Below, one piece after another: positions 50,890-59,994 of a DNA stretch of 64,000 nt (its first letter is position 1; every line of letters begins with the position of its first letter). The notes under the pieces are model-generated. The model made no database searches, was not told the origin of the DNA, and saw nothing but the letters and a program-made list of their open reading frames with translations. The stretch is from contig NZ_CP025012.1 of NCBI RefSeq assembly GCF_002953715.1, forward strand, positions 124,001 to 188,000. The letters run 5' to 3'. The position numbers were made by a program, and so were the translations under genes. The DNA is from Rhizobium leguminosarum. Its GTDB lineage: Bacteria > Pseudomonadota > Alphaproteobacteria > Rhizobiales > Rhizobiaceae.

Positions 50890-52089
50890 ATGGCTGAAGC
50901 CGCGCCGCTTTATGACACCTATTCTCGTGCCCCGCTGCGGTTCGAGCGAGGCGAGGGCGTATGGCTGATCACCGAAACTGGCGAGCGATATCTCGATTTC
51001 GGCGCCGGCGTTGCCGTCACATCCGTCGGCCACAGCAATCCGCATGTGGTCGGCGCGCTGAAGGAGCAGGCCGACAAGGTCTGGCACCTGTCGAACATCT
51101 ACGAGATCCCCGGACAGGAACGTCTGGCAAAACGGCTGACGGACGCGACCTTCGCCGACAAGGTGTTCTTCACCAATTCGGGTGCCGAGGCGCTCGAATG
51201 CGCGATCAAGACGGCGCGCCGCTATCAGTTTTCCAATGGCCATCCCGAGCGCTTCCATATCATCACCTTCGAAGGCGCCTTCCACGGACGGACGCTGGCG
51301 ACCATCGCCGCCGGCGGCCAGGAGAAATATCTCGAAGGCTTCGGCCCCAAGGCGCCGGGTTTCGATCAGGTGGCTTTCGGCGACATCGAAGCGGTCCGCG
51401 CCGCGATCACCGATGCCACGGCTGGAATTCTCATCGAGCCGGTGCAAGGCGAGGGCGGCGTCCGTCCTGCCACCACCGAGTTCATGAAGGCGCTCCGCCA
51501 GCTCTGCGACGACAACGGCCTGCTGTTGATCCTCGACGAGGTCCAGACCGGCGTCGGCCGCACCGGCAAGCTCTTCGCCCATGAATGGGCGGGCGTCACA
51601 CCCGACATCATGGCTGTTGCCAAAGGCATCGGCGGCGGTTTCCCGCTCGGCGCCTGCCTTGCCACATCAGAGGCCGCCTCCGGCATGAAGGCCGGCACAC
51701 ATGGCTCGACCTATGGCGGCAATCCGCTTGCCATGGCCGTCGGCAGCGCCGTGCTCGACATCATCCTCGCCGATGGCTTCCTCCAGCATGTGCGCGACGT
51801 CGCACTGGTCTTCCGCCAGGGCCTCGCCTCGCTGAAGGATCGCTACCCCGATGTGATCGAGGATATCAGAGGCGAGGGGCTGTTGCTCGGCGTCAAGGCT
51901 GCCGTTCCCTCAGCTGAGCTGCTGCAGGCGATCCGCGCCGCCCATCTGCTCGGCGTGCCCGCCGGCGACAATGTCATCCGCCTTCTTCCGCCCCTCGTGG
52001 TCACCGCCGAGGAAGCCCGCGAGGGCCTTGCCCGCATCGAGCACGCCGCCGAGAGCATTCGCGCCTCCAAGGTCAAGAAGACGGCTTGA
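50890..52089 (+). CDS. argD: Acetylornithine aminotransferase ArgD
   Basis: A 399-residue class III PLP aminotransferase of arginine synthesis, converting N-acetylglutamate semialdehyde to N-acetylornithine. Landmarks: [79 protein letters not shown] and the PLP lysine in [22 protein letters not shown] at 50890 has GGAG upstream; an earlier in-frame start at 50860 does not. It is followed after 42 bp by argF and then hslO, an arrangement typical of Rhizobiales. It may also act on succinyl-diaminopimelate. Confidence 0.95.
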   Translation: MAEAAPLYDTYSRAPLRFERGEGVWLITETGERYLDFGAGVAVTSVGHSNPHVVGALKEQADKVWHLSNIYEIPGQERLAKRLTDATFADKVFFTNSGAEALECAIKTARRYQFSNGHPERFHIITFEGAFHGRTLATIAAGGQEKYLEGFGPKAPGFDQVAFGDIEAVRAAITDATAGILIEPVQGEGGVRPATTEFMKALRQLCDDNGLLLILDEVQTGVGRTGKLFAHEWAGVTPDIMAVAKGIGGGFPLGACLATSEAASGMKAGTHGSTYGGNPLAMAVGSAVLDIILADGFLQHVRDVALVFRQGLASLKDRYPDVIEDIRGEGLLLGVKAAVPSAELLQAIRAAHLLGVPAGDNVIRLLPPLVVTAEEAREGLARIEHAAESIRASKVKKTA

Positions 52090-52131
52090 AGAGATTGCCG
52101 CCTTCGGGCGCAGCACAGGTAAGAAGACGAT

Positions 52132-53046
52132 ATGGCTCCTAAACATTTCCTCGATCTTTCGGCGGTCACATCAGCCGATCTCAGAACCATCATGAACGAT
52201 GCGCTCGCCCGCAAGCAGGCCTTCAAGGCCGGCACGGGTGACAAGCCGCTCGCCGGCAAGATGCTGGCGATGATCTTCGAGAAGCCCTCGACGCGCACCC
52301 GCGTCTCCTTCGACGTCGGCATGCGCCAGCTCGGCGGTGAAACGCTGTTCCTCTCCGGCACCGAGATGCAGCTCGGCCGCGCCGAGACGATCGGCGACAC
52401 CGCCAAGGTGCTGTCGCGTTATGTCGATGCGATCATGATCCGCACCACCGAACATTCGCGGCTGGTCGAGCTGGCCCAGCATGCGACCGTGCCTGTCATC
52501 AATGCGCTGACGGATGACACCCATCCCTGCCAGATCATGGCCGATATCATGACCTTCGAAGAGCACCGCGGCCCGATCAAGGGCAAGACCATCGCCTGGA
52601 CCGGCGACGGCAACAATGTGCTGCATTCGCTGGTCGAGGGTGCCGCGCGTTTCGGCTACCGCATGAACATGGCCGTACCCCTTGGCTCCGAGCCCAAGGA
52701 TCACTATCTGAACTGGGCCCGCAATGAGGGCGCCGAAATCATGCTCTGCCATGATGCCGACCGTGCGGTCGCCGGCGTCGATTGCGTGGTGACCGATACC
52801 TGGGTCTCCATGAATCAGGAACATCGGGCCCGGGGTCACAATGTCTTCCAGCCTTATCAGGTCAACGCGGCCTTGATGGCCAAAGCCGGCAATGATGCAT
52901 TGTTCATGCATTGCCTGCCCGCCCATCGCGGTGAGGAAGTGACGGACGAAGTGATCGACGGTCCGCAATCCGTGGTCTTCGATGAGGCGGAAAACCGTCT
53001 TCATGCGCAGAAGTCGATTCTTGCTTGGTGCCTGGGCGCGATCTGA
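52132..53046 (+). CDS. argF: Ornithine carbamoyltransferase ArgF
   Basis: A 304-residue enzyme forming citrulline from ornithine and carbamoyl phosphate. The carbamoyl-phosphate site is [20 protein letters not shown] with HPCQIMAD. The ornithine site includes DTWVSMNQE and [17 protein letters not shown]. Length is normal. It shares an operon with argD. A GC hairpin-free 90-bp gap leads to hslO, whose leader contains TCGCGAGTCACAGACTCGCGA, a strong palindrome that may end part of the transcripts. Confidence 0.97.
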   Translation: MAPKHFLDLSAVTSADLRTIMNDALARKQAFKAGTGDKPLAGKMLAMIFEKPSTRTRVSFDVGMRQLGGETLFLSGTEMQLGRAETIGDTAKVLSRYVDAIMIRTTEHSRLVELAQHATVPVINALTDDTHPCQIMADIMTFEEHRGPIKGKTIAWTGDGNNVLHSLVEGAARFGYRMNMAVPLGSEPKDHYLNWARNEGAEIMLCHDADRAVAGVDCVVTDTWVSMNQEHRARGHNVFQPYQVNAALMAKAGNDALFMHCLPAHRGEEVTDEVIDGPQSVVFDEAENRLHAQKSILAWCLGAI

Positions 53047-53136
53047 ACCATAATCGGACGTCGCGAGTCACAGACTCGCGACCGCGTGAGCGAAGGGCAC
53101 GCTGGCCCATCGCTCTGAAACTAGGAGTGAAAAGCC

Positions 53137-54129
53137 ATGGCAGAAGCTGCAGCCGCCCTCGGCCAGTTTGATTTCGCCGGCGATGACCATGTCGTCCCCT
53201 TCCAGGTGGAAGGACTGGATGTGCGCGGCCGCGCCGTTCAGCTCGGCCCGATGCTCGATGCGATCCTCGAGCGCCATCATTATCCCGCACCCGTTGCCCG
53301 GCTGCTTGCCGAAGTCGTCGTGCTGACGGTGCTGCTCGGCACCTCGCTGAAGTTCGACGGCAAGTTCACGGTGCAGACCAAGGGCGACGGCCCGGTCGAT
53401 CTTCTCGTCGCCGATTTCTCGACGCCGGAAAATGTCCGCGCCTATGCCCGTTTCGATCAGGCGCTGCTCAACAAGGCGATCGAGTCAGGCGAGACCGAGC
53501 CGGAGCAATTGCTCGGCAAGGGCGTGCTCGCCTTCACCATCGACCAGGGCAAGTTCAGCCAGCCTTACCAGGGCATCGTTCCGCTCGACGGCACCACGCT
53601 GGAAGAAATTGCCGGCGTCTATTTCCGCCAGTCGGAGCAGATCCCGACGCGCGTCCGCCTTGCCGCGGCCGAACTCTTCGACCGTGACGATGCGGGCAAG
53701 CCACGCCATCGCTGGCGGGCCGGCGGCCTCGTCGCCCAGTTCCTGCCAGAAGCGCCGGAGCGCATGCGCCAGCCGGATCTCCACGGCGGCGACGGCGACA
53801 CCGGCAACCGCCCGCACGGCGAGGACGATGCCTGGGCCGAAGCGCGATCGCTGGTCGAGACCATCGACGCCGATGAACTCACCGATCCGCTTGTCGGCAC
53901 CGAACGGCTGCTGTTCCGCCTGTTCCACGAGCGCGGCGTGCGCGTCTACGAACCGCGCGCCGTCTTCGACCGCTGCAGCTGCTCGCGCGACAAGATCAAA
54001 GGTGTGCTGAAAGGCTTTTCGGCCGAAGAGATCGAAGCCAGCCAGGAAAATGGCGAAATCGCCGTCACCTGCGAATTCTGCTCGACCACCTACCGCTTCG
54101 AGCCGGCCGAGCTTCAGCGGGTCGAATAG
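53137..54129 (+). CDS. hslO: Redox-regulated chaperone Hsp33
   Basis: A 330-residue Hsp33. The N-terminal chaperone domain shows FQVEGLDVRGRAVQLGPMLD, HHYPAPVARLLAEVVVLTVL and FSQPYQGIVPLDGTTLEEIA. The C-terminal zinc-binding redox switch has CSCSRDKIKGVLKGF and VTCEFCSTTYRF (CxC and CxxC). Oxidation releases zinc and activates holdase function. It is preceded by AGGAGTGAAAAG. Longer than E. coli Hsp33 (292) through an insertion near residue 190-230 (HGGDGDTGNRPHGEDDAWAE). Confidence 0.95.
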   Translation: MAEAAAALGQFDFAGDDHVVPFQVEGLDVRGRAVQLGPMLDAILERHHYPAPVARLLAEVVVLTVLLGTSLKFDGKFTVQTKGDGPVDLLVADFSTPENVRAYARFDQALLNKAIESGETEPEQLLGKGVLAFTIDQGKFSQPYQGIVPLDGTTLEEIAGVYFRQSEQIPTRVRLAAAELFDRDDAGKPRHRWRAGGLVAQFLPEAPERMRQPDLHGGDGDTGNRPHGEDDAWAEARSLVETIDADELTDPLVGTERLLFRLFHERGVRVYEPRAVFDRCSCSRDKIKGVLKGFSAEEIEASQENGEIAVTCEFCSTTYRFEPAELQRVE

Positions 54130-54162
54130 TTGACACCACCGCTGTCCGGTTGGCGCTAATGG

Positions 54163-54332
54163 CTGCCCCTCACCCTAACCTTGCCGGGGTCGAGCCACTG
54201 GTCTCGACCCGTCCTGCGGACCCCCGTAAAAACGGGGCGACGGGCCGTGCCCTACGAAAGGTTGGTGGGGAACGGAGAGGTCGCGACCCGTGGCTCGACC
54301 CCGGTTGGTGCCGGCAGGCGGATGAGGGGCAG
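54163..54332. repeat. RIME-type repeat with a nested palindrome
   Basis: Starts CTGCCCCTCACCCTAACC and ends GGCAGGCGGATGAGGGGC as in the other copies. It contains an extra inverted repeat GGGGTCGAGCCAC (near 54187) / GTGGCTCGACCCC (near 54291), absent from the other copies. Confidence 0.8.
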
Positions 54333-54417
54333 GCCTCGGCAATCCCCCAGGAGCCGGGCGTCGAAGACGTCTCAGGAACGTGGCGCTGACGGAATATGAC
54401 GTCTCAATTGATGCGCC

Positions 54418-54810
54418 TCAGTTAAGCACGCGCAGCAGCCCCGGGGAATCCAGCGAGAAGGCGGGGATGTCGACATCGAACATCTCGCCTTCGTCCGTTT
54501 CCATCTGGTAATGGCCGAACATCAGCCCGGAGGGCGTGTCGAGCGGGCAGCCGGAGGAATATTCGTAGGTGTCGCCGGGGCTGAGCCGCGGCTGCTCGCC
54601 GACGACGCCGGGACCGGTGACCTCGTCCACCTGTCCGTTCTGGTCGGTGATGTTCCAGTAACGGTTGACCAGTCGAACGGCTATGCCGGAATTGTTGCTG
54701 ATGACAATCCGGTAACCCCAGACATAGCGATCGTCTTCCGGGTCGGATTGCTCCTCCAGATAGAACGGTTCGACGACAACTTCGATGTCTCTTGTGAGGG
54801 CGCGATACAT
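54418..54810 (-). CDS. apaG: ApaG (CorD) protein
   Basis: A 130-residue fibronectin-III-like beta protein with the full ApaG pattern: [80 protein letters not shown] and GLMFGHYQM. Function is unsettled, with links to Co/Mg resistance and diadenosine-tetraphosphate metabolism in enterobacteria. ATG at 54810 ([11 protein letters not shown]) fits family starts; six extra residues to 54828 are unlikely. The 350-bp region above it holds a palindromic repeat. Confidence 0.93.
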   Translation of the reverse strand: MYRALTRDIEVVVEPFYLEEQSDPEDDRYVWGYRIVISNNSGIAVRLVNRYWNITDQNGQVDEVTGPGVVGEQPRLSPGDTYEYSSGCPLDTPSGLMFGHYQMETDEGEMFDVDIPAFSLDSPGLLRVLN

Positions 54811-55017
54811 GCCTTGCACCTTAGTCAAGATATGTTACCCGTATCTTATAAGAGGCCCTGTCCGTCAAGAAACGGAACAATTATCATCGCTGAAATGGCC
54901 GTGATCCGAAGGGTTTTCGGTCGTTAAGCCTAATTGTCAGTGTTAATTCCGTTTCGGAACGCCGCGGCGGGCAAACTTGTTCCGCGGTTCCGCGGGCTGA
55001 TCCGGCCGAACCCTGAG

Positions 55018-55108
55018 CATGTCGCGCAAAAGTGTGCAGCGGTTTTGCGATAACGACATGCGTAGAAACAAAAACTAAAGCGCGAGGAGCGAATTGCGAC
55101 GCGCTTTA
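55018..55108. repeat. Rhizobial palindromic intergenic repeat
   Basis: CATGTCG-CGCAAAA-gtgtgcagcgg-TTTTGCG-ataa-CGACATG (55018-55060) is followed by AAAGCGCG...CGCGCTTT (55077-55107). It occupies the centre of the gene-free 54811-55162; nothing else is recognisable there. Confidence 0.7.
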
Positions 55109-55162
55109 GTGAGATCTGGGCACGGCCGAACTCCAGATGAGGTCCGGCCGCTTATCCCTAGA

Positions 55163-56347
55163 TCAGGCGGAGACCTTGGCAAGCGCCTTCGCGAAATCCT
55201 CGATCAGGTCGTCGGTATCCTCGATGCCGGCCGAAAGGCGGACCGTACCAGGCGAGATGCCGAGTTCGGCGCGCGCCTCATCCGTCAGGTTCTTGTGCGT
55301 GGTCGTCGCCGGATGGGTGATCAGGCTCTTGCTGTCGCCGAGATTGTTGGAGATCTTGACGATATCGAGCGCATTCTGCAGCGCGAAGGCCGCATCCTTG
55401 CCGCCCTTCAGCTCGAAGGCGACCAGCGTCGAGCCGCCGGTCATCTGCTTGGCGATGATATCGGCCTGCGGATGGTCCTTGCGGCCGGGATAGATCACCT
55501 TGGCGACCTTGCCTTGATCGGCCAGGAAATCGGCGATCTTTGCCGCATTCTCGGTCTGCTGACGCACGCGCAGCGGCAGCGTCTCGATGCCCTTCAGCAA
55601 CGTCCAGGCGTTGAACGGCGACATCGCCGGGCCGGTATGGCGGAAATAGTCGTGCAGGTTCTCGTCGATCCATTCCTTGTCGGAAAGGACGACGCCGCCG
55701 AGGCAGCGGCCTTGGCCGTCAATATGCTTGGTGGCGGAATAGACGACGATATGGGCGCCGAGCTCCAGGGGCTTCTGGAAGAGCGGTGTCGCAAAGACGT
55801 TGTCGACGACGACCTTGGCGCCGATCTGGTTGGCGAGCTTGGAAACGCCTGCGATATCGATCACTTCGAGCGTCGGGTTGGTCGGGCTTTCCAGGAAGAA
55901 CACCTTGGTCTTCGGCGTGATCGCCTTTTCCCAGTTCGCCAGATCCCGGCCGTCGATCAGCGTGCAGTCGATGCCGTATTTCGGCGCCAGCGTCTCGACG
56001 ACCCAGCGGCAGGAGCCGAACAGGGCACGCGCGGCGACGATATGATCGCCTGATTTCAGCTGGCAGAGGATCGCCGCGGTGACGGCGGCCATGCCGGAAG
56101 CGGTGGCGCGGGCGTCTTCGGCGCCTTCGAGCATGCACATGCGCTTTTCGAACATGTCGTTGGTCGGGCTGCCGTAGCGGGCATAGATGAAGCCCTCGGT
56201 CTCGCCCTTGAAGCGGGCTTCGGCCGCCTCCGACGTCTCATAGACGAACCCTTGCGTGAGATAGATTGCCTCGGACGTCTCGCCATATTGCGAACGCAGC
56301 GTGCCACCGTGGACGAGTTGGGTTGCCGGGCGCCAGGTCTTGCTCAT
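55163..56347 (-). CDS. metZ: O-succinylhomoserine sulfhydrylase MetZ
   Basis: A 394-residue Cys/Met-metabolism PLP enzyme that makes homocysteine directly from O-succinylhomoserine and sulfide. Landmarks: GFIYARYGSPTNDMFEKRMC, ATASGMAAVTAAILCQLKSG, VFFLESPTNPTLEVIDI, the PLP lysine in VYSATKHIDGQGRCLGG, and LITHPATTTHKNLTDEAR with VRLSAGIEDTDDLIED. ATG at 56347 with GGTGA upstream is preferred to a start at 56383 inside the leader. Its leader contains a SAM-II riboswitch and a terminator, so it is shut off by S-adenosylmethionine. Confidence 0.94.
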   Translation of the reverse strand: MSKTWRPATQLVHGGTLRSQYGETSEAIYLTQGFVYETSEAAEARFKGETEGFIYARYGSPTNDMFEKRMCMLEGAEDARATASGMAAVTAAILCQLKSGDHIVAARALFGSCRWVVETLAPKYGIDCTLIDGRDLANWEKAITPKTKVFFLESPTNPTLEVIDIAGVSKLANQIGAKVVVDNVFATPLFQKPLELGAHIVVYSATKHIDGQGRCLGGVVLSDKEWIDENLHDYFRHTGPAMSPFNAWTLLKGIETLPLRVRQQTENAAKIADFLADQGKVAKVIYPGRKDHPQADIIAKQMTGGSTLVAFELKGGKDAAFALQNALDIVKISNNLGDSKSLITHPATTTHKNLTDEARAELGISPGTVRLSAGIEDTDDLIEDFAKALAKVSA

Positions 56348-56366
56348 GCCATCACCTTCACATAAC

Positions 56367-56396
56367 AAAAAAACCGGTCGCAAAAGCAGACCGGTT
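56367..56396 (-). terminator. Riboswitch expression-platform terminator of metZ
   Basis: On the minus strand AACCGGTC-tgcttttgc-GACCGGTT is followed by TTTTTG, just below the SAM-II aptamer and 20 bp before the metZ ATG. ACCGGGTTGAAACCGG between aptamer and terminator offers an alternative pairing. Confidence 0.85.
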
Positions 56397-56406
56397 TCAA
56401 CCCGGT

Positions 56407-56460
56407 CTTTTTAGCCACTTGTTTAACGTGGCTGCAAGCCGACCGGCCAAATCACCACGG
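56407..56460 (-). promoter_or_regulatory. SAM-II (metA-type) riboswitch
   Basis: The minus strand reads CCGTGGTGATTTGGCCGGTC, then GGCTTGCAGCCACGTTAAAC and AAGTGGCTAAAAAG. It matches the conserved GGTGATTTG, GCTTGC and GCTAAAAAG blocks of the alphaproteobacterial SAM-II aptamer. The pseudoknot pairs AGCCAC with GTGGCT and GCTTG with CAAGT. S-adenosylmethionine binding should lower metZ expression through the downstream terminator. Confidence 0.93.
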
Positions 56461-56541
56461 GATAATTCTGCAATACTGCTGTTAGCTGCTTGCGTCAATT
56501 CCCCGAGTTTGGTTTTGTCGGCGGCAAATGATGGATGAGGC

Positions 56542-57636
56542 ATGATGGCTCGCGAAACGGGAATTCTGGCGGATCGCGCGATCTCCGCGCTGTTCGAAAC
56601 GGAGCGTCTGATCTCCGAACGGGAGCTGGACCACGACCAGATCCAGCCGGCAAGCCTCGACCTGCGCTTGGGCGGCAAGGCTTTTCGCGTGCGCGCCAGC
56701 TTCATGCCCGGCCCCTCGCATCTGGTGTCCGACAAGCTCGACCGGCTGAGCCTGCATGTGATCGACCTGTCCGTAGGCGCGGTGCTCGAGACCGGCTGCG
56801 TCTACATCGTGCCGCTGATGGAGAGCTTAGCGCTGCCGGCCGACATGTCGGCCTCGGCCAATCCGAAGAGCTCGACCGGGCGCCTTGATATCTTCACCCG
56901 CGTCATCACCGATTACGCCCAGGAATTCGACAAGATCCCGGCAGGCTATTCCGGCCCGCTCTATCTCGAAATCAGCCCGCGCACCTTCCCGATCGTTGTG
57001 CGCCGCGGCTCGCGCCTGTCGCAGATCCGTTTCCGCGTCGGCCAGGCGCTGCTCGGCGAGCCGGAACTGTTGAAGCTGCACGAGAGCGAGACGCTGGTTG
57101 CCAGCAAGCTGCCGAACGTTTCGGGCGGCGGCATCGCCCTGTCGATCGACCTCGCCGGAGACAAGGACGGCCTGATCGGTTATCGCGGCAAACATCACAC
57201 TGCCGTCGTCGACGTCGACAAGAAGGCCGAGCACGACCTCTTCGATTTCTGGGAACCGCTCCACAGCCGCGGCCGCAACGAGCTGATCCTCGATCCCGAT
57301 GAGTTCTATATCCTCGTCTCGCGCGAGGCGGTGCACGTGCCGCCGGATTATGCCGCCGAGATGACCCCCTTCGATCCACTGGTCGGCGAATTCCGCGTCC
57401 ATTATGCCGGCTTCTTCGATCCGGGCTTCGGCCATGCCCCTGCCGGCGGGCGCGGCAGCCGCGCCGTGCTTGAAGTGCGCAGCCACGAGGTGCCCTTCAT
57501 CCTCGAAGACGGCCAGATCGTCGGCCGCCTCGTCTACGAACATATGCAGGAAAAGCCGGCAAGCCTCTACGGCTCCGGTCTCGGCTCCAACTACCAGGCT
57601 CAGGGCCTCAAACTCTCGAAGCACTTCCGCATCTGA
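56542..57636 (+). CDS. dcd: 2'-deoxycytidine 5'-triphosphate deaminase, two-domain type
   Basis: A 364-residue protein made of two dUTPase/DCD folds in one chain, about twice normal Dcd (190). The first half has the start ERELDHDQIQPASLDLRLGG and the signature SASANPKSSTGRLDIFTRVI. It also shows GYSGPLYLEISPRTFPIVVR. The second half has LILDPDEFYILVSREAVHVP, FRVHYAGFFDPGFGHAPAGG and GSGLGSNYQAQGLKLSKHF. Long forms of this kind are usual in Rhizobiales. It deaminates dCTP to dUTP. Two tandem ATGs (56542, 56545) follow GAGG; either may be used. Confidence 0.88.
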   Translation: MMARETGILADRAISALFETERLISERELDHDQIQPASLDLRLGGKAFRVRASFMPGPSHLVSDKLDRLSLHVIDLSVGAVLETGCVYIVPLMESLALPADMSASANPKSSTGRLDIFTRVITDYAQEFDKIPAGYSGPLYLEISPRTFPIVVRRGSRLSQIRFRVGQALLGEPELLKLHESETLVASKLPNVSGGGIALSIDLAGDKDGLIGYRGKHHTAVVDVDKKAEHDLFDFWEPLHSRGRNELILDPDEFYILVSREAVHVPPDYAAEMTPFDPLVGEFRVHYAGFFDPGFGHAPAGGRGSRAVLEVRSHEVPFILEDGQIVGRLVYEHMQEKPASLYGSGLGSNYQAQGLKLSKHFRI

Positions 57637-57695
57637 GGCTTCCCGGCGACCGCGACTTGACAGCCGCCCCCATCTGTTGGAAATCTCGCTTCATC

Positions 57696-57769
57696 GCGGG
57701 TGTAGCTCAATGGTAGAGCAGCAGCTTCCCAAGCTGAATACGAGGGTTCGATTCCCTTCACCCGCTCCA
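57696..57769 (+). tRNA. tRNA-Gly (anticodon CCC)
   Basis: A 74-base cloverleaf with encoded CCA: acceptor GCGGGTG/CACCCGC, D arm GCTCAATGGTAGAGC, anticodon loop TTCCCAA, T arm AGGGT-TCGATTC-CCTT. It is followed by an integrase gene in the same direction, so its 3' end was probably an integration site; no second copy of that end is found in the window. Confidence 0.97.
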
Positions 57770-57794
57770 ATCACCCTCAGGCCAGTTGTCTAGT

Positions 57795-57926
57795 GACGTC
57801 CACAGACGTCCAATAAACCCATGTAAATCAGTGGCATAAAGATGCTCCAAGCCTCGCGCGCGCGTAGCGAAGTGCAACGAGGTGCAGTGACAGCCAGTAA
57901 TTTTTTCGGTACAAAACTGCGGTACA
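57795..57926 (+). repeat. Short direct repeats between tRNA-Gly and the integrase
   Basis: GACGTCCA occurs at 57795-57802 and 57805-57812, and CGGTACA at 57907-57913 and 57920-57926. Paired short repeats of this kind are typical arm-type sites for a tyrosine integrase or its directionality factor. Confidence 0.4.
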
Positions 57927-57956
57927 AGGCTGCTAGCTTAGAGGCCAATACCGTAA

Positions 57957-59181
57957 ATGGCGCTGACCGACGTTCAAATTAAAAATGCCAAAAAAACCGA
58001 AAAGCCCTACAAACTGCCAGATGGAAAGGGCCTCTATCTCTATGTTTCGACGGCCGGTGGTAAGTCATGGAGGATCGATTACGCCTATTTCGGTAAGCGG
58101 AAGACGCTGACGCTAGGTGCTTATCCTGCTCTCGGACTTGCTGACGCACGCAGCCGGCGAGATGAAGCCAAGAAAAAGCTGTCGGAGGGTTTAGACCCGT
58201 CACTGGCAAAAAAGCGGGAACAATTGGCTGCTAAAGCGGCGGCCGGCAACACGTTCGGGCTGATCGCCGATGAATTCATCGCTAAGCTGCGTCGTGACAA
58301 GCGAGCTGAGCCAACGATCGATAAGAACACGTGGATGTTAAAGGTTCTCGCTAAGAAGCTTTCGCCCTATCCTATAACCCAAATTTCAGCAAAAGACGTT
58401 TTGGACGTCCTCAACGTGATCGAAAAAAGTGGGCGCATAGAGAGTGCGCTCGCCACGCGTTCGGCAATAGGGCGCGTCTTCCGGTTTGGCATCGCAACCG
58501 CAAGAGCGGAAAACGACCCAACCTCGGCATTGCGAGGCGCCCTTCAGCGGCATGTGCCGGTTAGCCACCCTGCGCTCACGACACGTAAGGAGCTTGGCGG
58601 CCTTATGAGGGCAATCTACGGTTACGATGGTTGGCCGTCGCTTGTCGCAGCGTTGAAAATTCAGGCTCTCTGCTTCGCTCGGCCCGGTGAAACCCGATCA
58701 ATGGAATGGTCAGAGCTTGATCTCGAAAACGCCATGTGGACAATCCCCGCCGCAAAGACAAAGATGCGCCGTGAGCACCATGTTCCCCTCTCTCGTCAAG
58801 CCATCGAGGTCATCAACCATATGAAAGACCTGTTCGGAGACAAGCCACAGGTTTTTCCATCAATGATGTCTGGAAAAACGTTGCTTTCGGAAAACTCAAT
58901 GAACTCAGCTCTGCGCCGTATGGGGGTAGGGGAGGATGAGCACACAGCGCATGGCTTTCGTTCATCTGCCAGCAGCATTTTAAACGAGTCCGCCGCGTTC
59001 AGTCCGGATGCGATCGAGGCGCAGCTGGCTCACCTTGATACGCGAGAGGATGCGGCGCATCTATAACCGAGCGACATATTGGGATGAGCGCGTGAAGATG
59101 ATGCAATGGTGGGCTGACATGCTCGATGAAGAGCGCACACGAACGCCCATTGCTGGGGCGAGCGGCGGTCCGACGCCTTGA
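57957..59181 (+). pseudogene. P4-type tyrosine integrase, frameshifted near its end
   Basis: The frame from ATG 57957 gives an integrase of the DUF4102/P4 family: LPDGKGLYLYVSTAGGKSWR, TLTLGAYPALGLADAR, catalytic Arg in LCFARPGETRSMEW, and HGFRSSASSILNES. At about 59035-59045, after EAQLAHLD, the frame changes and a stop appears at 59064. The +1 frame continues with RRIYNRATYWDERVKMMQWW, the expected catalytic-tyrosine segment, to a TGA at 59179. The Tyr is thus lost from the main frame, so the element is probably fixed unless slippage occurs. Confidence 0.85.
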
Positions 59182-59243
59182 CGCATATCAATCGGGCATC
59201 GGCTTACTGCGGGATTCGAAGCTATTGCGGCTTCTGAAAGGGG

Positions 59244-59828
59244 CTACCACCCGCATTGTTTCCGCAGCGGCTTGATTTGCTCATCCATACCAGTCAAGTC
59301 GAACTCCACCGTAGAAGTGGACTCGTTGTAGCCAGTAATCTCCGCCGTCAGCGTCTTGTGCCCGAGCAGTTGTTTCACAAACGGTATAGCGGAACCGCCC
59401 GACCACAGCCCAAGCGCCTCATTATCAGTCGAGATGACGAAGGACTTGCTTTTCGCCGTCTCGGCATCAAGCCGGTACCGAATGCGCCCGTAGTTCTCAA
59501 TATCGGCCATAAACGTGCCGCCAAGTGTGAAGTACAGGCTGGTCACTTTCTCTTCGCACCGAATGTTCAACAGCGCACCGTACCTGTCGGCGGTCACGGA
59601 AATATTGAAAATATCTGAATCGTCCATTTTGGACGTCTCATTTTCGACTGTCCATTTGGACATAGTGGAAGACGCCGCCGCGGGCTCCGGCTTGAAGATC
59701 TTGTCGTAACAAACCAGCCGATCACTATCGCTAGGCATCGCTGCGCATTCTTGGCCAGTGATGGCGTGCGCTGAAGTAGCGATGAGACCCAAAGAAGCAA
59801 TAGTCAGTGATAGGAAAGGGGCTTTCAT
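59244..59828 (-). CDS. Exported TagO/VasI-like protein
   Basis: A 194-residue protein with a signal peptide (MKAPFLSLTIASLGLIATSA). The short motif ECAAMPSDSDRLVCYDKIF is followed by a beta-rich domain with KWTVENETSKMDDSDIFNIS, LLNIRCEEKVTSLYFTLGG and a C-terminal cysteine. The pattern CAxxxxDxxRLxCYDxxF plus W-x-V-x-x-x-x-SxxDDS is that of the TagO/VasI (type VI secretion associated) family, also found singly on islands and prophages. No type VI genes are nearby, so secretion is not implied. GC is lower than the backbone. Confidence 0.65.
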   Translation of the reverse strand: MKAPFLSLTIASLGLIATSAHAITGQECAAMPSDSDRLVCYDKIFKPEPAAASSTMSKWTVENETSKMDDSDIFNISVTADRYGALLNIRCEEKVTSLYFTLGGTFMADIENYGRIRYRLDAETAKSKSFVISTDNEALGLWSGGSAIPFVKQLLGHKTLTAEITGYNESTSTVEFDLTGMDEQIKPLRKQCGW

Positions 59829-59994
59829 TAAGGATGTCCATCATCTCTGCGTCAGTAGTCTATTTTCACGCTAACGGGCCGTTGGCAACGCCTCTACCTA
59901 AGCATTCGCGGTTCCATCAGGTTTGACGGCTGCTGGTTCAATCAAGCAGTTTGTATCGAGAGTGAAGGACGCCATCGCGCATCATCCTTGGAGT

